Source: Chlorocebus sabaeus (lineage: Eukaryota; Chordata; Mammalia; Primates; Cercopithecidae). From it: DNA of 64,000 nt. Location of the stretch: the NCBI RefSeq assembly GCF_047675955.1, contig NC_132911.1, positions 121,287,234 to 121,351,233 of the forward strand. The letters are read 5' to 3'. Positions 23,923 through 36,464 of this stretch are shown here, in pieces; within the stretch, counting starts at the first letter, position 1; every line of letters starts with the position of its first letter. The notes under the pieces were generated by a model. The model was not told the origin of the DNA, made no database searches, and saw only the letters and a list, made by a program, of their open reading frames with translations. The translations under genes and the position numbers were made by a program.

Positions 23923-25948
23923 TTAATCTTTGAGGATGAATCCAGCAATCTCAGAATCAGTTGCTAGACAAAGGACAGTTTCAGAATCAAGTTTTGGTAC
24001 CACTGCAAAGAATATGGACTACTGAGTTCCCTGGATTATTTTGCCTTAAACAAGTGCAGAAGGGTTTCTATAACATTTATCATAGTTCTAGCCAAGCCAC
24101 ATATTTTGAACACCAGCAATTTTATCAGTGTAAACCCATTTATAAAAACATGCGAATGTCTAAACTTCTGGGGTCAGTTGTAGATAAAGACAGCTAGATG
24201 CTTGCAGTAACTTTCCTTGCAGTGTAGCTCTTTGATTAAACACTGTGAACCATTTCCTGTAACATGTATCCCAATTAGGGCAACCAGTAGAACCTATTTT
24301 TATTATACTATTTTTGATAATATATTTTAAATTAAATTACACACCACAGGACAGACTCTTCACAAGAAATGGATGCTTCAAACTGGATTTGGCCCAATTC
24401 TGAGGTGAGAAGGATCGGTTTTCCATTTGAGAGAGATCAATGTGAAGGAGGCAGGAAGAAACAGCGCCTTCCAGTGAGGTGTGGAATTTTCCACTACCAC
24501 CTTCTAAGCAAGACCCGAGGGTCCCCTCACCCAAAACCCTCCTATTCTTGGCACATTCATCTTTTAGATTAATTTCTGCTTGGGCCCCTTTCCCATCATG
24601 TCTTCAGCACAACATTCTCTCATGTGACTTCATGACAAACAGAAACAGAAAATAAGTAGAAGCAACCCTAGAGATTGCCAAAGCCAGTGGGTTTCCCATC
24701 TTAGCTTTGAAGTCCTTTGTTCAGACTTAAGATCACGCTGGGATGCAGACACATAATCTGCATAGGAAAGAGAAATGTTCTGGATGAAGCAGTGGGTGGA
24801 TGCAGGGAAAGCAAAAACACCGCTCTTTTCCACGCTCCCAGTCCCTTCATCTGTTTGTGCTTGAGTGACTTCCAATGGACACCGTTAACCTGATCATTCT
24901 TCTATCACCCATTTTGCAGATTAGGAAACTAAGTCCTTGAGGGGATAAGTAAATTGCTTGAGTACACATAGTGAGATGGGGGCAGAACAGAAACTCTCTT
25001 TCTGTTGTGGGTCAGAGGACAGGCTTTAAGGGAATGAGGTGAAGGCACTCGCTCTTGTCCTGAGACTGACGGCTCAGTGGGATAACAACTCAGACTCCAA
25101 GCTGGTTGTCCATGCCCCTAAGCCTCCCCAGCCAATTAGCTCATTCCTTCAGTTCCGGGTAATGACTCAACTTTTTCCTTTCTGGGTTCCAGATGAAAAC
25201 CTCTCTCTGCAGTTCCTGGTATCACCTGAAAAGCAAAAAAATAAGGATTGTCTTCCTTCTCAATGCCATCTAGCACTTGAAGAAAAACTGCCAGCAAGCC
25301 AGATGGTAAGTTGTCATGGGGAAGATGACGTGGCCGCTCCCCACAGGGAGAGCCTTTTCTGACTTTCCTCAAGTGAGTTATGCTCTTTTTAATCTGCTTC
25401 GTAGACAGCCCATTTGCTAACATTACATCAATATGTGCTCATCTCATTTCCCTAAAGGCTTCTGTTTCTCTCTAGGTCTCCTTTTCCACCCCATTTTTAT
25501 ATCTTCCTATCCTTTCCAGTGCCCTACAACAATTTCATTCATACAAAAGCAAGCCTTCCCAAAACACAGAGTTACATTTGGAGTTATCGACCACAGTAGT
25601 GGTTATGATTGAGGATACGTTCTCACCATCCTAAGATGGTAAAGCGCTCAAGGAGATAACTTCCTGCTCATACCCTTTACACTGTGGGCATGTCACCCTG
25701 AGGATTCTCTGGGGCTCCTCTTTACCCACATCTCTTTCCATCTTCCACCTCCTTTCTCCTTTGTTCACGAGACCCTCCCTATTGCCCCTTTCTCTACCTA
25801 CCTGCCTTCTAAGACAGGAGTTGTAAGAAGGGGTGTTCAGTGCCATAAAGTACTGACATTGACAGCCTGGATCCTACTCACCACCATGCCACATTATTTA
25901 CCAAAATCACATGGGTCTATAGTCTATTCTCAGAATATTATGATAATA
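23923..25948. other. Intergenic, no gene seen
   Basis: Near 24905-25000 there is MIR/L2-like sequence (cccattttgcagattaggaa). The overlapping frames at 25039-25423 on both strands have no recognisable product. Confidence 0.5.
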
Positions 25949-25995
25949 TTAGGTTGGTGCAAAGGTAACTGTGGTTTTCACCATTAAAAGTAATG
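25949..25995 (+). mobile_element. Half of a MADE1 (mariner-derived) element
   Basis: ttaggttggtgcaaaggtaa ... ccattaaaagtaatg equals the left arm and loop of the 80-bp palindromic MADE1. The right arm is missing and an A/G-rich stretch follows. MADE1 hairpins are the known source of miR-548 family genes; this half cannot fold that way. Confidence 0.88.
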
Positions 25996-26094
25996 ATGAT
26001 GAGAAAAAAAAGAAACAAGAAAAAAGAAATCTTAAGAGGAAGAAGGAAAAGAAGGAAGAAAAGGAAGAAAAATAAGAGAACTATGCACCAGTAT

Positions 26095-26310
26095 TTCTAG
26101 TAATACTAATAACTGACATTGACTAAGGAACTCTTTTATCCTGCACTACTGTGTGTGTGTGTGTTACATTAAGGCCTCATGAGTACTGTATTATTTCCTC
26201 TTATTTTACAAATGTAGAAATCTAGGGACATTTAGTCCAATGAGCAAATAGGAAGCTGGGATTCAATGCCTGGGGAATCTGACTGCAGAGTCTGAGCTCT
26301 GTAGACTGCT
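26095..26310 (+). mobile_element. MIR SINE with an internal GT run
   Basis: actaataactgacattgact ... ttattttacaaatgtagaaa ... aggaagctgggattcaatgc. A 14-nt GT run sits inside at 26151-26164. Confidence 0.65.
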
Positions 26311-26640
26311 GACCAAAGTGGGGCACAGCGCCCAGCTTTCAGGGTTGGGAATTATTATGGTAGCACTCATGTTTGGGGATTACACATATTAGTGGCTCCA
26401 TGATTCAAAGGGCCGAGGATGTCACAAAGCCAGGGATTCCCATATCAAGGACATAGTATGGGAGAGGATTCTGAGGTGTTAAAGATAAAAGTGTTTTATA
26501 TCAACATTCCAGAGAATATGCTTTTATAACAGGCGAAGTGATGGGGAAGGAAAGGCTGAAGCCCTGCTGTGTTTGTCTTCCTAAGATCATTATATTGATA
26601 TTTTCTAGACTCTTGTCTATTTGAGGAGGCTTAAGCTAAT

Positions 26641-27070
26641 TTTTTTAAATTTTACTTTAAGTTCTGGGATACATGTGCTGAATGTATAGGTTACACTGGC
26701 ATACATGGGCCATTGTGGTTTACTGTACCTATCAACCCGTCATCTAGGTTTTAAGCTCTGCATGCATTAGGCATTTGTCCTAATGCTCTCCCTCCCCATT
26801 CCCCCCACCTCCCAATAGACCCCAGTGTGTGATGTTGCCCTCCCTGTGTCCATGTGTTCTCATTGTTCAGCTCCCACTTATGAGTGAGAACATGCGGTGT
26901 CTGGGTTTTTGTTCCTGTGTTAGCTTGCTGAGAATGATGGTTTCCAGCTTCATCCATGTTCCTGCAAAGGATATGAACTCATTCTTTTTTATGGCTGCCT
27001 AGTATTCCGTGGTGTATATGTGCCACATTTTCTTTATCCAGTTCATCATTGATGGGCATTTGCGTTCTTT
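26641..27070 (-). mobile_element. 5'-truncated L1 3' end, minus strand
   Basis: Reverse-strand L1: ttactttaagttctgggata ... cttatgagtgagaacatgcg ... tggtgtatatgtgccacatt ... catcattgatgggcatttg. It covers the end of ORF2 and the 3'UTR, about 430 bp. It is more diverged than the intact copy at 54632. Confidence 0.93.
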
Positions 27071-27639
27071 TTAAAATCACTTTGTGAGTTCTGGAGTTTC
27101 TTCCATCTTAAATGCTGTCTTGCTATTTTGTTTCAGTCACCTGTTACTCACATGTGGGTTTTTCACTTTGGAGACCATTTCTGGAAAGTTTCAAATACTA
27201 AGATGGCTTTCCCATGCCAACCCCTGGACTCTTGCCTCCTTTTTCCATTGCCTGGCCATAACACAAATTAATTTCTGTATTTACTTCTTCCAAATGGTTT
27301 CCTCAGATGTTCTTTAAAAGAATCCCTGCTTATTTTTGAATTTTCTACATCATAACCCCCTGCTCTTTTACTCCATCCCACAGCAAAGAGGAATTGATAG
27401 ATGTTTATCCTACTGTGCTTTAAAGCAGACTCTACAAGTGCAGGAGTTACGTTGATTTAAAATTTGAAGGAATGTTAATACAACCTCTCCTTCCTTGCAA
27501 GGTGCCCTCTACTTTAGTTTTTCCTTTTCAAAACTGACAGACTCTTCTTTGGGCAACACTTAGGAGCCAAACATTTTGGCCTTTGTCTTAGATGAAATAA
27601 TCCTATTAAAACACGAATGAGAAGTGACACTTCCCATTT
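27071..27639. other. Intergenic, nothing recognised
   Basis: No gene or clear repeat. Confidence 0.5.
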
Positions 27640-28199
27640 CGGAATGCAAATCATGCTTCTCTGCCATCAAGACCCTGCATGCTCTGCTTCCTGCTACTCA
27701 TCTGACTTCCTCCCCTACACTTTCCTCTTGTACCCTCTGCCCTGACTCCACCCCATTTTCTTGCTCCATCCCTTTTGTGACCAGACACACATATGTGCCT
27801 CAGGCCTTTTGAACTTGCCATTCCCTCTCTCTGCCTCTGACCGACATTCTCTTTCCCCAAATAGCTGCTTGTTCATTCTTATTATTCTCTGCTCAGATGT
27901 CATCCATCAGAAAGCCCTTCTCTGCCAGCTCAGTTTATAATAGCTAACCCCAAACATTTTCTATTTTTTACCCTGCTTAATTTTTTCACACCATAGCTCA
28001 GCACTTTGTTATATATTTCTTTACTTGTTTGTTGTCTGTCTTCCCCATTAAAATGGAAGACCCATAAGCTGTGTTCACATTTTAAACAAAACAAAACAGA
28101 AACAACAGCAGCAGCAGCCACAACAACAGCAACACTATCACATCCTCAGCACCTAGAACAGCACTTGGCCGGTAGTAGCATTTGTTGAATGAACAAAGG
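27640..28199 (+). mobile_element. L2 LINE 3' end
   Basis: Long L2 match by eye: tgcctcaggccttttgaact, ctctgctcagatgtcatcca, gaaagcccttctctgccagc, ttacttgtttgttgtctgtc and cctcagcacctagaacagca, ending gcatttgttgaatgaac. A CAG/CAA-rich insertion lies near 28100-28135. Confidence 0.85.
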
Positions 28200-28919
28200 C
28201 TGAGCTATGGTGGGAGAGAGGGCTATGCACTGGTGGGAAATGCACCAGATCCCCAGAATCACATATTACAAGTTTCTGGATCTAACTTTGTTCCTAAGAT
28301 ATAAATTGCTTAATTGCTCACGGGAGTTCTGTTTACCTGTTCAAAGCCCTAGTTCTGCAGCAATGACTATTACTGGGCCTTGTTTTCTCTTCTATTCTTC
28401 AGCTGCCTTCTTTCCAGAGAGGTTGCTCCCACTCATCTTCCCCAAGGAAGACACTGGCCAAGCAGACCTTGACTTTCACATGCTAAGTGACTGCCTGAGG
28501 CATCATCGTTAAAAGTAAGGGTCCAGTTCTTGCTTTCCACTTCCCTAGGTGCCTGGGCCAAGTCTCACTCTTAGCTTCTCCCTTGGGCTCCCATGTGCAC
28601 AGAGCAAAAGAATTCTGGCAATTCAGGGGACCTGTCCATATGGGGCCCAAGGGACTTGGCAACACATTTTGTGTCTCATTCCAACCACAGTGCCAAGTTT
28701 AGAATTAAATTTACTTCCTTAAGTTTGGAGTCTAACGTGAGCCTTTGAGCAGTACGTGAGACACAAGGCTACAAACGTTTCCCTTTCTTTCCACCTCAGT
28801 TCTGCTTTGCCCTGCAGTTGCCTGAATTAGGTATACGTGTCAGAAGGCTCCCAAGAGCCTTGTGTTCAAATCATGGCTCTGGCAATTATTATTCATGTTT
28901 CTCAGACACTGGAAGGAAT
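28200..28919. other. Intergenic, nothing recognised
   Basis: No gene or clear repeat. The 101-codon frame at 28207-28512 has no domain. Confidence 0.5.
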
Positions 28920-29390
28920 CCCTCTTAGGAGATAACACTTATTGAACAGTTACCTAGTTCTGGGTCAAGCACCTTCTACACTCTGTCTTAATCCTCAGAA
29001 TTCTATAAGGTAGATACCATAATTAACCAGGTTTTACACGTTTTAAAAAAATCAGGCCAGGCGCGGTGGCTCAGGCCTGTAATCCTAGCACTTTGGGAGA
29101 CTGAGGCAGGAGGATCACTTGAGGTCCAGAGTTTGAAAATAGCCTGGCCAATATGGCGAAACCCCATCTCTAATAAAATTACAAAAATTAGCTGGGAGTG
29201 GTGGTGCGCACCTGTAATTTCAGCTACTCAGGAGGTGGAGGCATAAGAACCTCTTGAACCTGGGAGGCAGAGGTTGCAGTGAACCAAGATCGCATCACTG
29301 CACTCCAGCCTGGTTGACAGAATGAGTCTGTCCCCCACAGAAAATTCAAGAGCTAGATAAGCAAGGATTTGAACCAGAGCCCTAGCTCAT
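28920..29390 (+). mobile_element. MIR SINE split by an Alu
   Basis: 28920-29045 (cacttattgaacagttacct, tcttaatcctcagaattcta) and 29340-29390 (agctagataagcaaggattt, gaaccagagccctagct) are the two parts of one MIR around the Alu at 29055. Confidence 0.75.
29055..29337 (+). mobile_element. Alu SINE, full length
   Basis: ggccaggcgcggtggctcag to ctgtcccccacag. The usual A-tail is nearly lost, which suggests an older copy. It is inserted in a MIR. Confidence 0.93.
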
Positions 29391-30009
29391 CACCACTTCA
29401 CTGCATCATCACTATCATCACTACTATGATTAGTTATCATTTGTGATACGACATGGAAACCCTGGTCCATATGCCCAGGGCCACCTGCTCCCCTTCTCAA
29501 GTACTTCAGACTTGTCCTATTGGTATACCTGGAAAGGCTCAAAACTGGGTACAACCTCAGGAAGAGTAGGTCTTCCACTTTGGAGATCCTCCTTTCATAG
29601 TAGGAGACGGTGTGTTATAATGGACAAAGGCTTTCTTGGCGACTCCCACTAACCGCATGTCTTTTGAGAAGTCGGTTTAACCTCCTGGCCACTCAACTTT
29701 CTCAACTATAAAAGAAAAGCTTGAACCTAAGACTCAAAAATATTAATGAATGAATAACGAATAACATTTATTCTCCAACGTCCAATGATTCTGTAGCCAA
29801 TATCCAACTTCTAATAGTTTTGGTTTCCATAACCTCTCTGGGCTTCATTTGCAGGGTTCTGTGCACACTGATCCATTTCTCCCAGCACAGAAATCCTTAT
29901 TCAGAGGATCTGTGATGCTTTGTATCAACCAGATAATACAAAGTAGTCCAGTTACCCAGCTGCCTCCTTGGGAGAACCATGAGTTCATTTCTTACAACCT
30001 GCAACAACT
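29391..30009. other. Intergenic, no gene seen
   Basis: A weak MIR-like stretch lies about 29590-29730. Otherwise nothing recognised. Confidence 0.45.
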
Positions 30010-30169
30010 ATTGCTAATAATGATAGCTAACATTTGTTGTACTACAGATTCTTCTAATCATCTTACATTTAATTAATAACTTAATATAATTAATTGTTAT
30101 GATTAATTAGTAATTTAATTTTCATAACAATCCCATGAATTAGTTACTAGTATTAATACCCATCAGTCA
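30010..30169 (+). mobile_element. MIR SINE fragment, AT-expanded
   Basis: gatagctaacatttgttgta ... cataacaatcccatgaatta fits MIR with an AT-rich expansion in the middle. It is cut by the Alu at 30170. Confidence 0.6.
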
Positions 30170-30487
30170 GCTAGGCATGGTGGCTCACGCCTGTAATCCC
30201 AGCACTCTGGGAGGCCGAGGCAGGTGAATCACAAAGTCAGGAGTTCAAGACCAGCCTGACCAACATGGCGAAACCCCGTCTCTACTAAAAATACAAAAAA
30301 TTAGCTGGGCGTAGTGGTGGGTACCTGTAATCCCAGCTACTCAGGAGGCTTAGGTGGGAGAATCACTTCAACCCAGGGGGCGGAGGTTGCAGTGAGCGCC
30401 AAGATTGCGCCACTGCACTCCAGCCCGGGCGACAGAGTGAGACTCCGTCGCCAAAAAAAAAAAAAGAAAAAGAAAGAAAGAAAAGAA
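30170..30487 (+). mobile_element. Alu SINE with perfect 15-bp target duplication
   Basis: gctaggcatggtggctcacg to gactccgtcgcc and an A-rich tail with AAAG units. Target duplication aatacccatcagtca is exact at 30155-30169 and 30488-30502. Confidence 0.96.
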
Positions 30488-30502
30488 AATACCCATCAGT
30501 CA

Positions 30503-31518
30503 ATAAAGAAGGAATCAGTATCCTAAATTATTTGAGCTCTTCTCTTCTGAAGTTTCACAGCAGCCTAAGGCATTCGCCAGGGTCTCTGGAATAAACAAGG
30601 GAGAATCAGGGCCCGCCTAAGTTCACAATGAAGGAGAGGCAGAAAGGACTTTCCCTAGGTTCCCTGCAAGAAGATGCTGCCCAGCTGGTGCTCAGGGTTC
30701 ATGTGTCATTTCAGCACCGGCAGCAGCTGTTCCTCACCAGCCCTGTATAAATCTGGAAACTGAAGAACATTGTCAACCTCTGTCCTGTTGCACTGGTATC
30801 TTCTCTCCCCAGTGAGACACCTTGGAGACTGAAATGTCCCTATTTGGAAATGTCAACAGAAGAGACTGCTGCTTCGGTTTCCTTGTCCTTCTTTTCTGTT
30901 AACACTCTGGCGAGTATGATGCAGCTGATCTCACCTTACAGGGGCTACCTTGAGTAGTCATTAGGAAAAAGTAGAGGTACTGAAGGTGGAGGAGGTGGCT
31001 TTCTGGAAGTCAGCAAAGATGATAAAATGCACCAAACGGGAGCTGCCATGAGCCTTGCTCTTTGACCAGCTCTGTCATTTTATAACTTGGGGGTGAATTA
31101 CAGGTTCGAGTGATAGAGAAGGGGCCATGGCATGTCACCATCTATTTAAAGAGCCATGAAAACACTGTCAGCAAGCTTTGCCTAACGAGGACGCAGGATG
31201 ACCTGCCCTTTATGTTTACTCGTTCAAGATTGAATGTGTGTTGCTGCTTTTCTGCCAGTAAAGGCAACAGTTGCAGTTACATTATTTTTGCAACAAAAGA
31301 GTCAGAAATGTTTCAAAAGTGACCCAAATTCACTTTTAACTTTGTTCAAGGAGATTGATTTTTTTTCTTTCTTTAAAAAGTGTTAAATGTTTAGGTAGTT
31401 TGGAAGTTTTTAAATTTTAGCAGTTTCCAACCCATGCTGAAAGAGTTTGTGGATTTGGTCATTCCACTTAGCAGTTGTAAATATGCACCTTGCTTAAAAC
31501 ACAGTGGTTACGCTCCTC
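30503..31518. other. Intergenic, nothing recognised
   Basis: No gene or clear repeat; low-level unique sequence. Confidence 0.5.
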
Positions 31519-31530
31519 AAAAGTAGCGTA

Positions 31531-31820
31531 GGCTGGGTGTGGTGGCTCACGCCTATAATCCCAGCAATTTGGGAGGCTGGGGCGGGCAGATCACTTGAGG
31601 CCAGAGGGTCGAGACCAGCCTGGGCAACATGGTGAAACCCGTCTCTACTAAACATACAAAAATTAGCCGGGTGTGATGGTTCATGCCTGTAATCCCAGCT
31701 ACTCAGGGAGGTGAGGCATGAGAATCACTTGAACTTAGGAGGCAGAGGTTGCAGTGAGCTGAGATTGCACCACTGCACTCCAGCCTGAGCAACAGAGTAA
31801 GGCCCTGTCTCAAAAAAAGA
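31531..31820 (+). mobile_element. Alu SINE, full length
   Basis: ggctgggtgtggtggctcac to gccctgtctcaaaaaaag. Target duplication aaaagtagc at 31519-31527 and 31821-31829. Confidence 0.94.
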
Positions 31821-31894
31821 AAAAGTAGCACAGATGGCAATGCTTGGTGAAGGAATTCATCCTGTTAATTCACGGTGCAGTGCCTGAGCTTCTT

Positions 31895-32030
31895 TATCTG
31901 ATCTACTTAGAAATTATCAAGAAGATAATTACCCTAATTTGATCATCATGCACGTATCAAAACATCACACTCTACCCTATAAATATATACATTATTATGT
32001 GTCAATTAAAAATAAAACAAAAAAAGAAAT
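31895..32030 (+). mobile_element. L1M 3' terminus
   Basis: ttgatcatcatgcacgtatc, tatacattattatgtgtcaa and ttaaaaataaaac are the typical end of L1MA/MB 3'UTRs. Only about 130 bp remain. Confidence 0.75.
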
Positions 32031-34417
32031 CCTCAAGACACACAGAAGCAACACCTAGCTCTTTGACTTTCGTACCTTGTCTCTTGATCTTCCCCATATT
32101 TTTCACTAGAAGTTGATATCTACAAACACTTAAATGGACCAGAGGAAGCTTCTATCCAAAGGAATTCTCCAAAACATCTCAGTGAAGTATGGACTTCTTC
32201 CAATGTCAGAAATAGCTTTGAAATTTAGTTGCTTTGTTAGTATTTAGTTTAATACATCTTTGATGTTCATAGGAATGTAATCAAAGGTCTTCAAGAATTT
32301 CCAAATGTAAAAAGATAATTATAACTTATTCTCTTCTCCCCCCAAAATTCAATAAGTATAATTGAATATTTAAGCAATGTCTTCAGATGCTTTTTATTTT
32401 AATACAGCATAGTTCACTTTTTAATTTGTCCCAGACTTCTATTTTCTGGGTAAGAACCAGCCATCGTTGCACAGATCTATTCAATATCTTTTTAAAAAAA
32501 TTTATCCATGTTCCTTATTTTTTAAACCAACTTTGATTTTTATCAAAGTAATGCACAAAGTTGTTGAAAAATCAAATAGCAGTGAAAGGTTTATAGTAGA
32601 AAACAGCGGTTATATTTCCCACTATCAACAACTTTTGGCTCTCTTAGTTGTTTCTTTCAGAATATACCTCCATAATTTTATAATGTATTTATTATTATAT
32701 TTTTATGTATTTGTTTAATAGCATTGTCCACTTATACTTTGCTAGATAAAGGTTAGCTTTCCTCCTCACATACACTGACACACATACTCTCACCCATATG
32801 ACTATCCTTTAAGACTATTACTCTTCACACTTCTGGTTAAATAGTACTGTTTGTTTATATTTTATGACTATAGGAATATTATACTCTGCTGAGCAAAACA
32901 TCTTTTCCTATAGAAACTTTTGTTTTTCCTAGAGTTTACAGTGTCTTGCTTTTTTCATTTGATTAAATTTTTTGTGTGTCCAATCACTGACTCTTTCCTA
33001 CACCTCTGGCAGATCTACACTCTTCCACCATCACCACTGCCACCTCTGTGCTGACAGTATTCTCCATGTGGTCAAATGCATCCAATAGTTTATCTTTACA
33101 TTGTCATTCTCAATCCAGCATCGTGAAATGGCATCCATTCCAGGATATTTTTAAACAAAGAAATAAAATCATTATTCTCTTAAGAGTTGTTATTCTTCTG
33201 TGACAAAACTTCACTGCAATGTGCTTACTGAGTTAGCAATTCAGTTCACTCCACATATAAATAGCTCAAACCTTGCAGGAAAAAATTTAAATTTGTGCCT
33301 CAGCAAAAAGACAGATCATAACATCAGGAACTTTTAGGGGTTGTGTGACTGGTAAACACCTCCAGGTTTAATATCCCAAACCATTCTATAGGCCCACTTT
33401 AGATGTGGAGAAGCCCTAGGCAGCTTATGGAGGGCTTGCAGTATGTAACACACCACACACACACACCACATACACACACACACACACACACACAAATGCA
33501 CATATTTGCCCTAGGCCCCAATAAGTAAAGCATACCTGGGTGCACAAGGAAGTTGTTAGTTTCCATTATGTCTGAGAGAGGGAGGTTCTTTTTTAAATGA
33601 CAAGACACTTCTTATCTATCCTAGGACTGTCAGTTCTGTCTCTGTGACTGGTAACCTTGCCTCTAGGCATCTTTCCTAACTGTTGTTCACCTGGAATGTG
33701 TCCTTGCCAAATGGGACTACATTTGCTTTCTACACCCATCTTCCTCTGCCAAACAAGGATGCAGCTGCAATCAATAACAGTCTGCTTCCAACTTCTGATG
33801 TAGTGCAAGCTTTCAGATGATGAGGGTCTTCAAAATTCAGGTCCCATAAAGAAAAGTGAAAGCCCTAGCTGAGAGTAAAGACTTCATATTGCTCAACCGT
33901 TGGAAACCCTCACCTCTTCTGATTCCTTCTCTGGCTCTGTTCCAGGATTATGGATATACCTGGAGCCAAGGGCAGCTAGACAGCCTGGCAGAGAAATGCA
34001 CAAAGCAGCCCATTACTATCCACGGGGTGTTTAGGAGGATCACCTTGACTGCTGCTTACGAGTAGCACCTTCCTGTTACAATGAATCTTGCCTATTTATT
34101 CTAATGAGTATTTTTTCCTCTTGTGAAAAGAAATTAGTGATTTTTTTTTTTTGTAGTTATCAAAGCAGAGGATGATGGGCATGGCCCAGTGGTGAGGTCG
34201 AAAGCAGCATTCAAGTGGACACCAGAGTTGAGACAGAATCTCCTGGCAACCAGGAGTTCGGGAAGAAGCTAGAAAGAGACATTTTCACTCTCCCAAATGT
34301 CCAAAATGTAGGTGTGTTTTACAGAACAACCATCATAGAGAGCTTCCTCTCTTTATGTAAAGAGCTTTCCAATCCGATAATGTTTTTTTCTCTGATATGA
34401 TTGGTTATTTAGCTTCA
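32031..34417. other. Intergenic, no gene seen
   Basis: AT-rich. An interrupted CA repeat lies at 33448-33494. The stretch 32480-32960 may be a very old LINE fragment, but I cannot name it. The frames around 33593-34065 show no domains. Confidence 0.5.
33448..33494. repeat. (CA)n interrupted microsatellite
   Basis: CA run with cca and tac interruptions. Confidence 0.92.
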
Positions 34418-34427
34418 TGTTCATGTT

Positions 34428-34430
<3 letters not shown>

Positions 34431-34460
<30 letters not shown>

Positions 34461-34753
34461 AGACGGAGTCTCGCTCTGTCGCCCGGGCTGGGGTACAGTG
34501 GCCGGATCTCAGCTCACTGCAAGCTCCGCCTCCCGGGTTCACGCCATTCTCCTGCCTCAGCCTCCCGAGTAGCTGGGACTACAGGCGCCCGCCACCTCGC
34601 CCGGCTAGTTTTTTTTTTTTTTTTTTGTATTTTTTAGTAGAGACGGGGTTTCACCGTGTTCGCCAGGATGGTCTCGATCTCCTGACCTCGTGATCCGCCC
34701 ATCTCGGCCTCCCAAAGTGCTGGGATTACAGGCTTGAGCCACCGCGCCTGGCC
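34431..34753 (-). mobile_element. Young AluY of the Old World monkey AluYR type
   Basis: Minus-strand Alu with a 29-nt T-run as its tail and an exact 13-bp target duplication, tgttcatgtttct, at 34418-34430 and 34755-34767. Diagnostic blocks are gtggccggatctcagctcac, ccacctcgcccggctag and ggcttgagccaccgcgcc, which I know from macaque AluYR elements rather than human AluY. The middle T-run (after ggctag) has expanded to about 17 nt. Few other changes: a recent insertion. Confidence 0.95.
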
Positions 34754-34767
34754 TTGTTCATGTTTCT

Positions 34768-35683
34768 AATACCACATTTTGGTGAAAGATATCCTTTTTT
34801 AAATAATAATTTTAGCTGTCAGTCTTTTCAATGGAGATGATCCATTCTTACACCATCACATTAACAATTCTGACTGAGTCAACAACAGCTTAATGGGGCA
34901 CCTGATTTTGCATAAAGAACACAACACATCGAACTCTCTGTTCCTTGCACAGGCGGAGGAATCTGTTCTTTTGTTTATCAACATTAGGTCATTCTGAGGT
35001 GCAGTATCAAGGGCTCTATTTTAGTAGCTCCTGAGACAGCCTGGAAATTAACCGGTCAATTAGACATACAGCCTGGATGTACCTCTAATTGACAATGAAT
35101 ACATTTTGATACTATATCTGTTTAGGAGATTATCTACAAATTGCTTTAGGCATTAGATGGCTCCAAATGGTTATATGGACATCTGTTTTTGTTGGCCACA
35201 AACATGCTATTCACAATGACGATTTTATCATTAACTGAAATCATGGCTTCATCTACTATATTATTCTGAAAATTTCTAACTTTCTTATAATGATCAGTGG
35301 GGGAGTGTGTCTGTGATATTTCTGTGGTGAAGGATTTCTAAAGAAATGTGTTCTTTTATTCATTCATTCAAAAGAACATATCTGTCCTTGATGTACATAT
35401 GTACACTTTTCCTAAGTAACTCATTTAATACTGTCCCTGGAGTAGCATAGAGGGATTGCTGTTCTCATCTGCATGCCTAGGCTCTGGCAATACAAAGCTT
35501 ATTCTAGATATTCTGATGAAGCATCATGCATTTGTTTAATAGTCAAAATAGATCCCAGAGAAAGCCATCTGAGAGACCCACATTGAAGATTATGCTATAA
35601 ATTATCTGATTATTACTCTTCAAAACTGTCAAGGTCATCAAAACTGAGGAAAGTCTGAGAAATTGTCACTGTCTAGAGGAGGC
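34768..35683. other. Intergenic, nothing recognised
   Basis: No gene or clear repeat. Confidence 0.5.
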
Positions 35684-36091
35684 GGTATTGGTTTGTTCTT
35701 GCATTGCTATAAAGAAATAACTGAGACTGGGTAATTTCTTCAAGACTGGGTAACTTGATAAAGAAAATACTTTTTATTGGCTTACGTTTCCACAGGCTGT
35801 ACAGGAAGCATGGCTGGGGAGGCCTCAGGGAGCTTTCACTTATGGTGGAAGGCAAAGCCAGAGCAGGCATCTTCACATGGCCGAAGCAGAAGAAAGAGAG
35901 GCGGTGCTACACACTTTAAAACAACCAGATCTCACGAGAACTCTATCATGGGAACAGCATTAGGGGGATGGTGCTAAACCATTAGAAACCAGCCCCATAA
36001 TATAATCACCTCCCGCCAGGCTCCACCTCCAGCACTGGGGATTACACTTCAACATGAGATTTGGGCAGGAATACAAATCTAAACCCTATCA
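35684..36091 (-). mobile_element. MST-type MaLR solo LTR, minus strand
   Basis: ggtattggtttgttcttgca, caggctgtacaggaagcatg, ggaggcctcagggagctttc, aaccagatctcacgagaact and tccagcactggggattacac follow the MST LTR on the reverse strand. It contains a small internal tandem duplication near 35728-35765 (agactgggtaa...). No internal retroviral sequence is attached, and no clear 5-bp duplication remains. Confidence 0.88.
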
Positions 36092-36189
36092 GATGTTAAG
36101 GAGATACGATAATTCAATGAAATGTGGTATTCTCGAAGGGATTCTGGGACATAAAAAAAGCATCAGGCAAAAACTAAATAAATTATGGA

Positions 36190-36345
36190 AATTTAGTGAG
36201 TAATAATATAGCAATATTTCATTAATTGTGATAAGTGTATCATACTAATGTAAAATATTAACAATAGGGGAAACTGGGTTCAGAATATATGGGAACTCTG
36301 TACTCATCTTTGCAACTTTTCTTTAAGTCTAAAACTATGCTAATT
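36190..36345 (+). mobile_element. Old L1M 3'UTR fragment
   Basis: aacaataggggaaactgggt, tatatgggaactctgtactc and aagtctaaaactatgctaat match the common 3'UTR end of old L1 families. Confidence 0.6.
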
Positions 36346-36464
36346 TTTTAAAATCTTGTTTTAAAAACAAATTTTTCAAAAAGATCACATTGAGGATTTT
36401 CCGATTTGCTTCTGATGGGGACATTGGACTCCAGTTGAAAATTATTTGTTAGTTTCTCATTTTT

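Noticed and set aside
25949..25995. A miR-548 gene
   Set aside because: The second arm of the MADE1 palindrome is missing, so no hairpin precursor can form.
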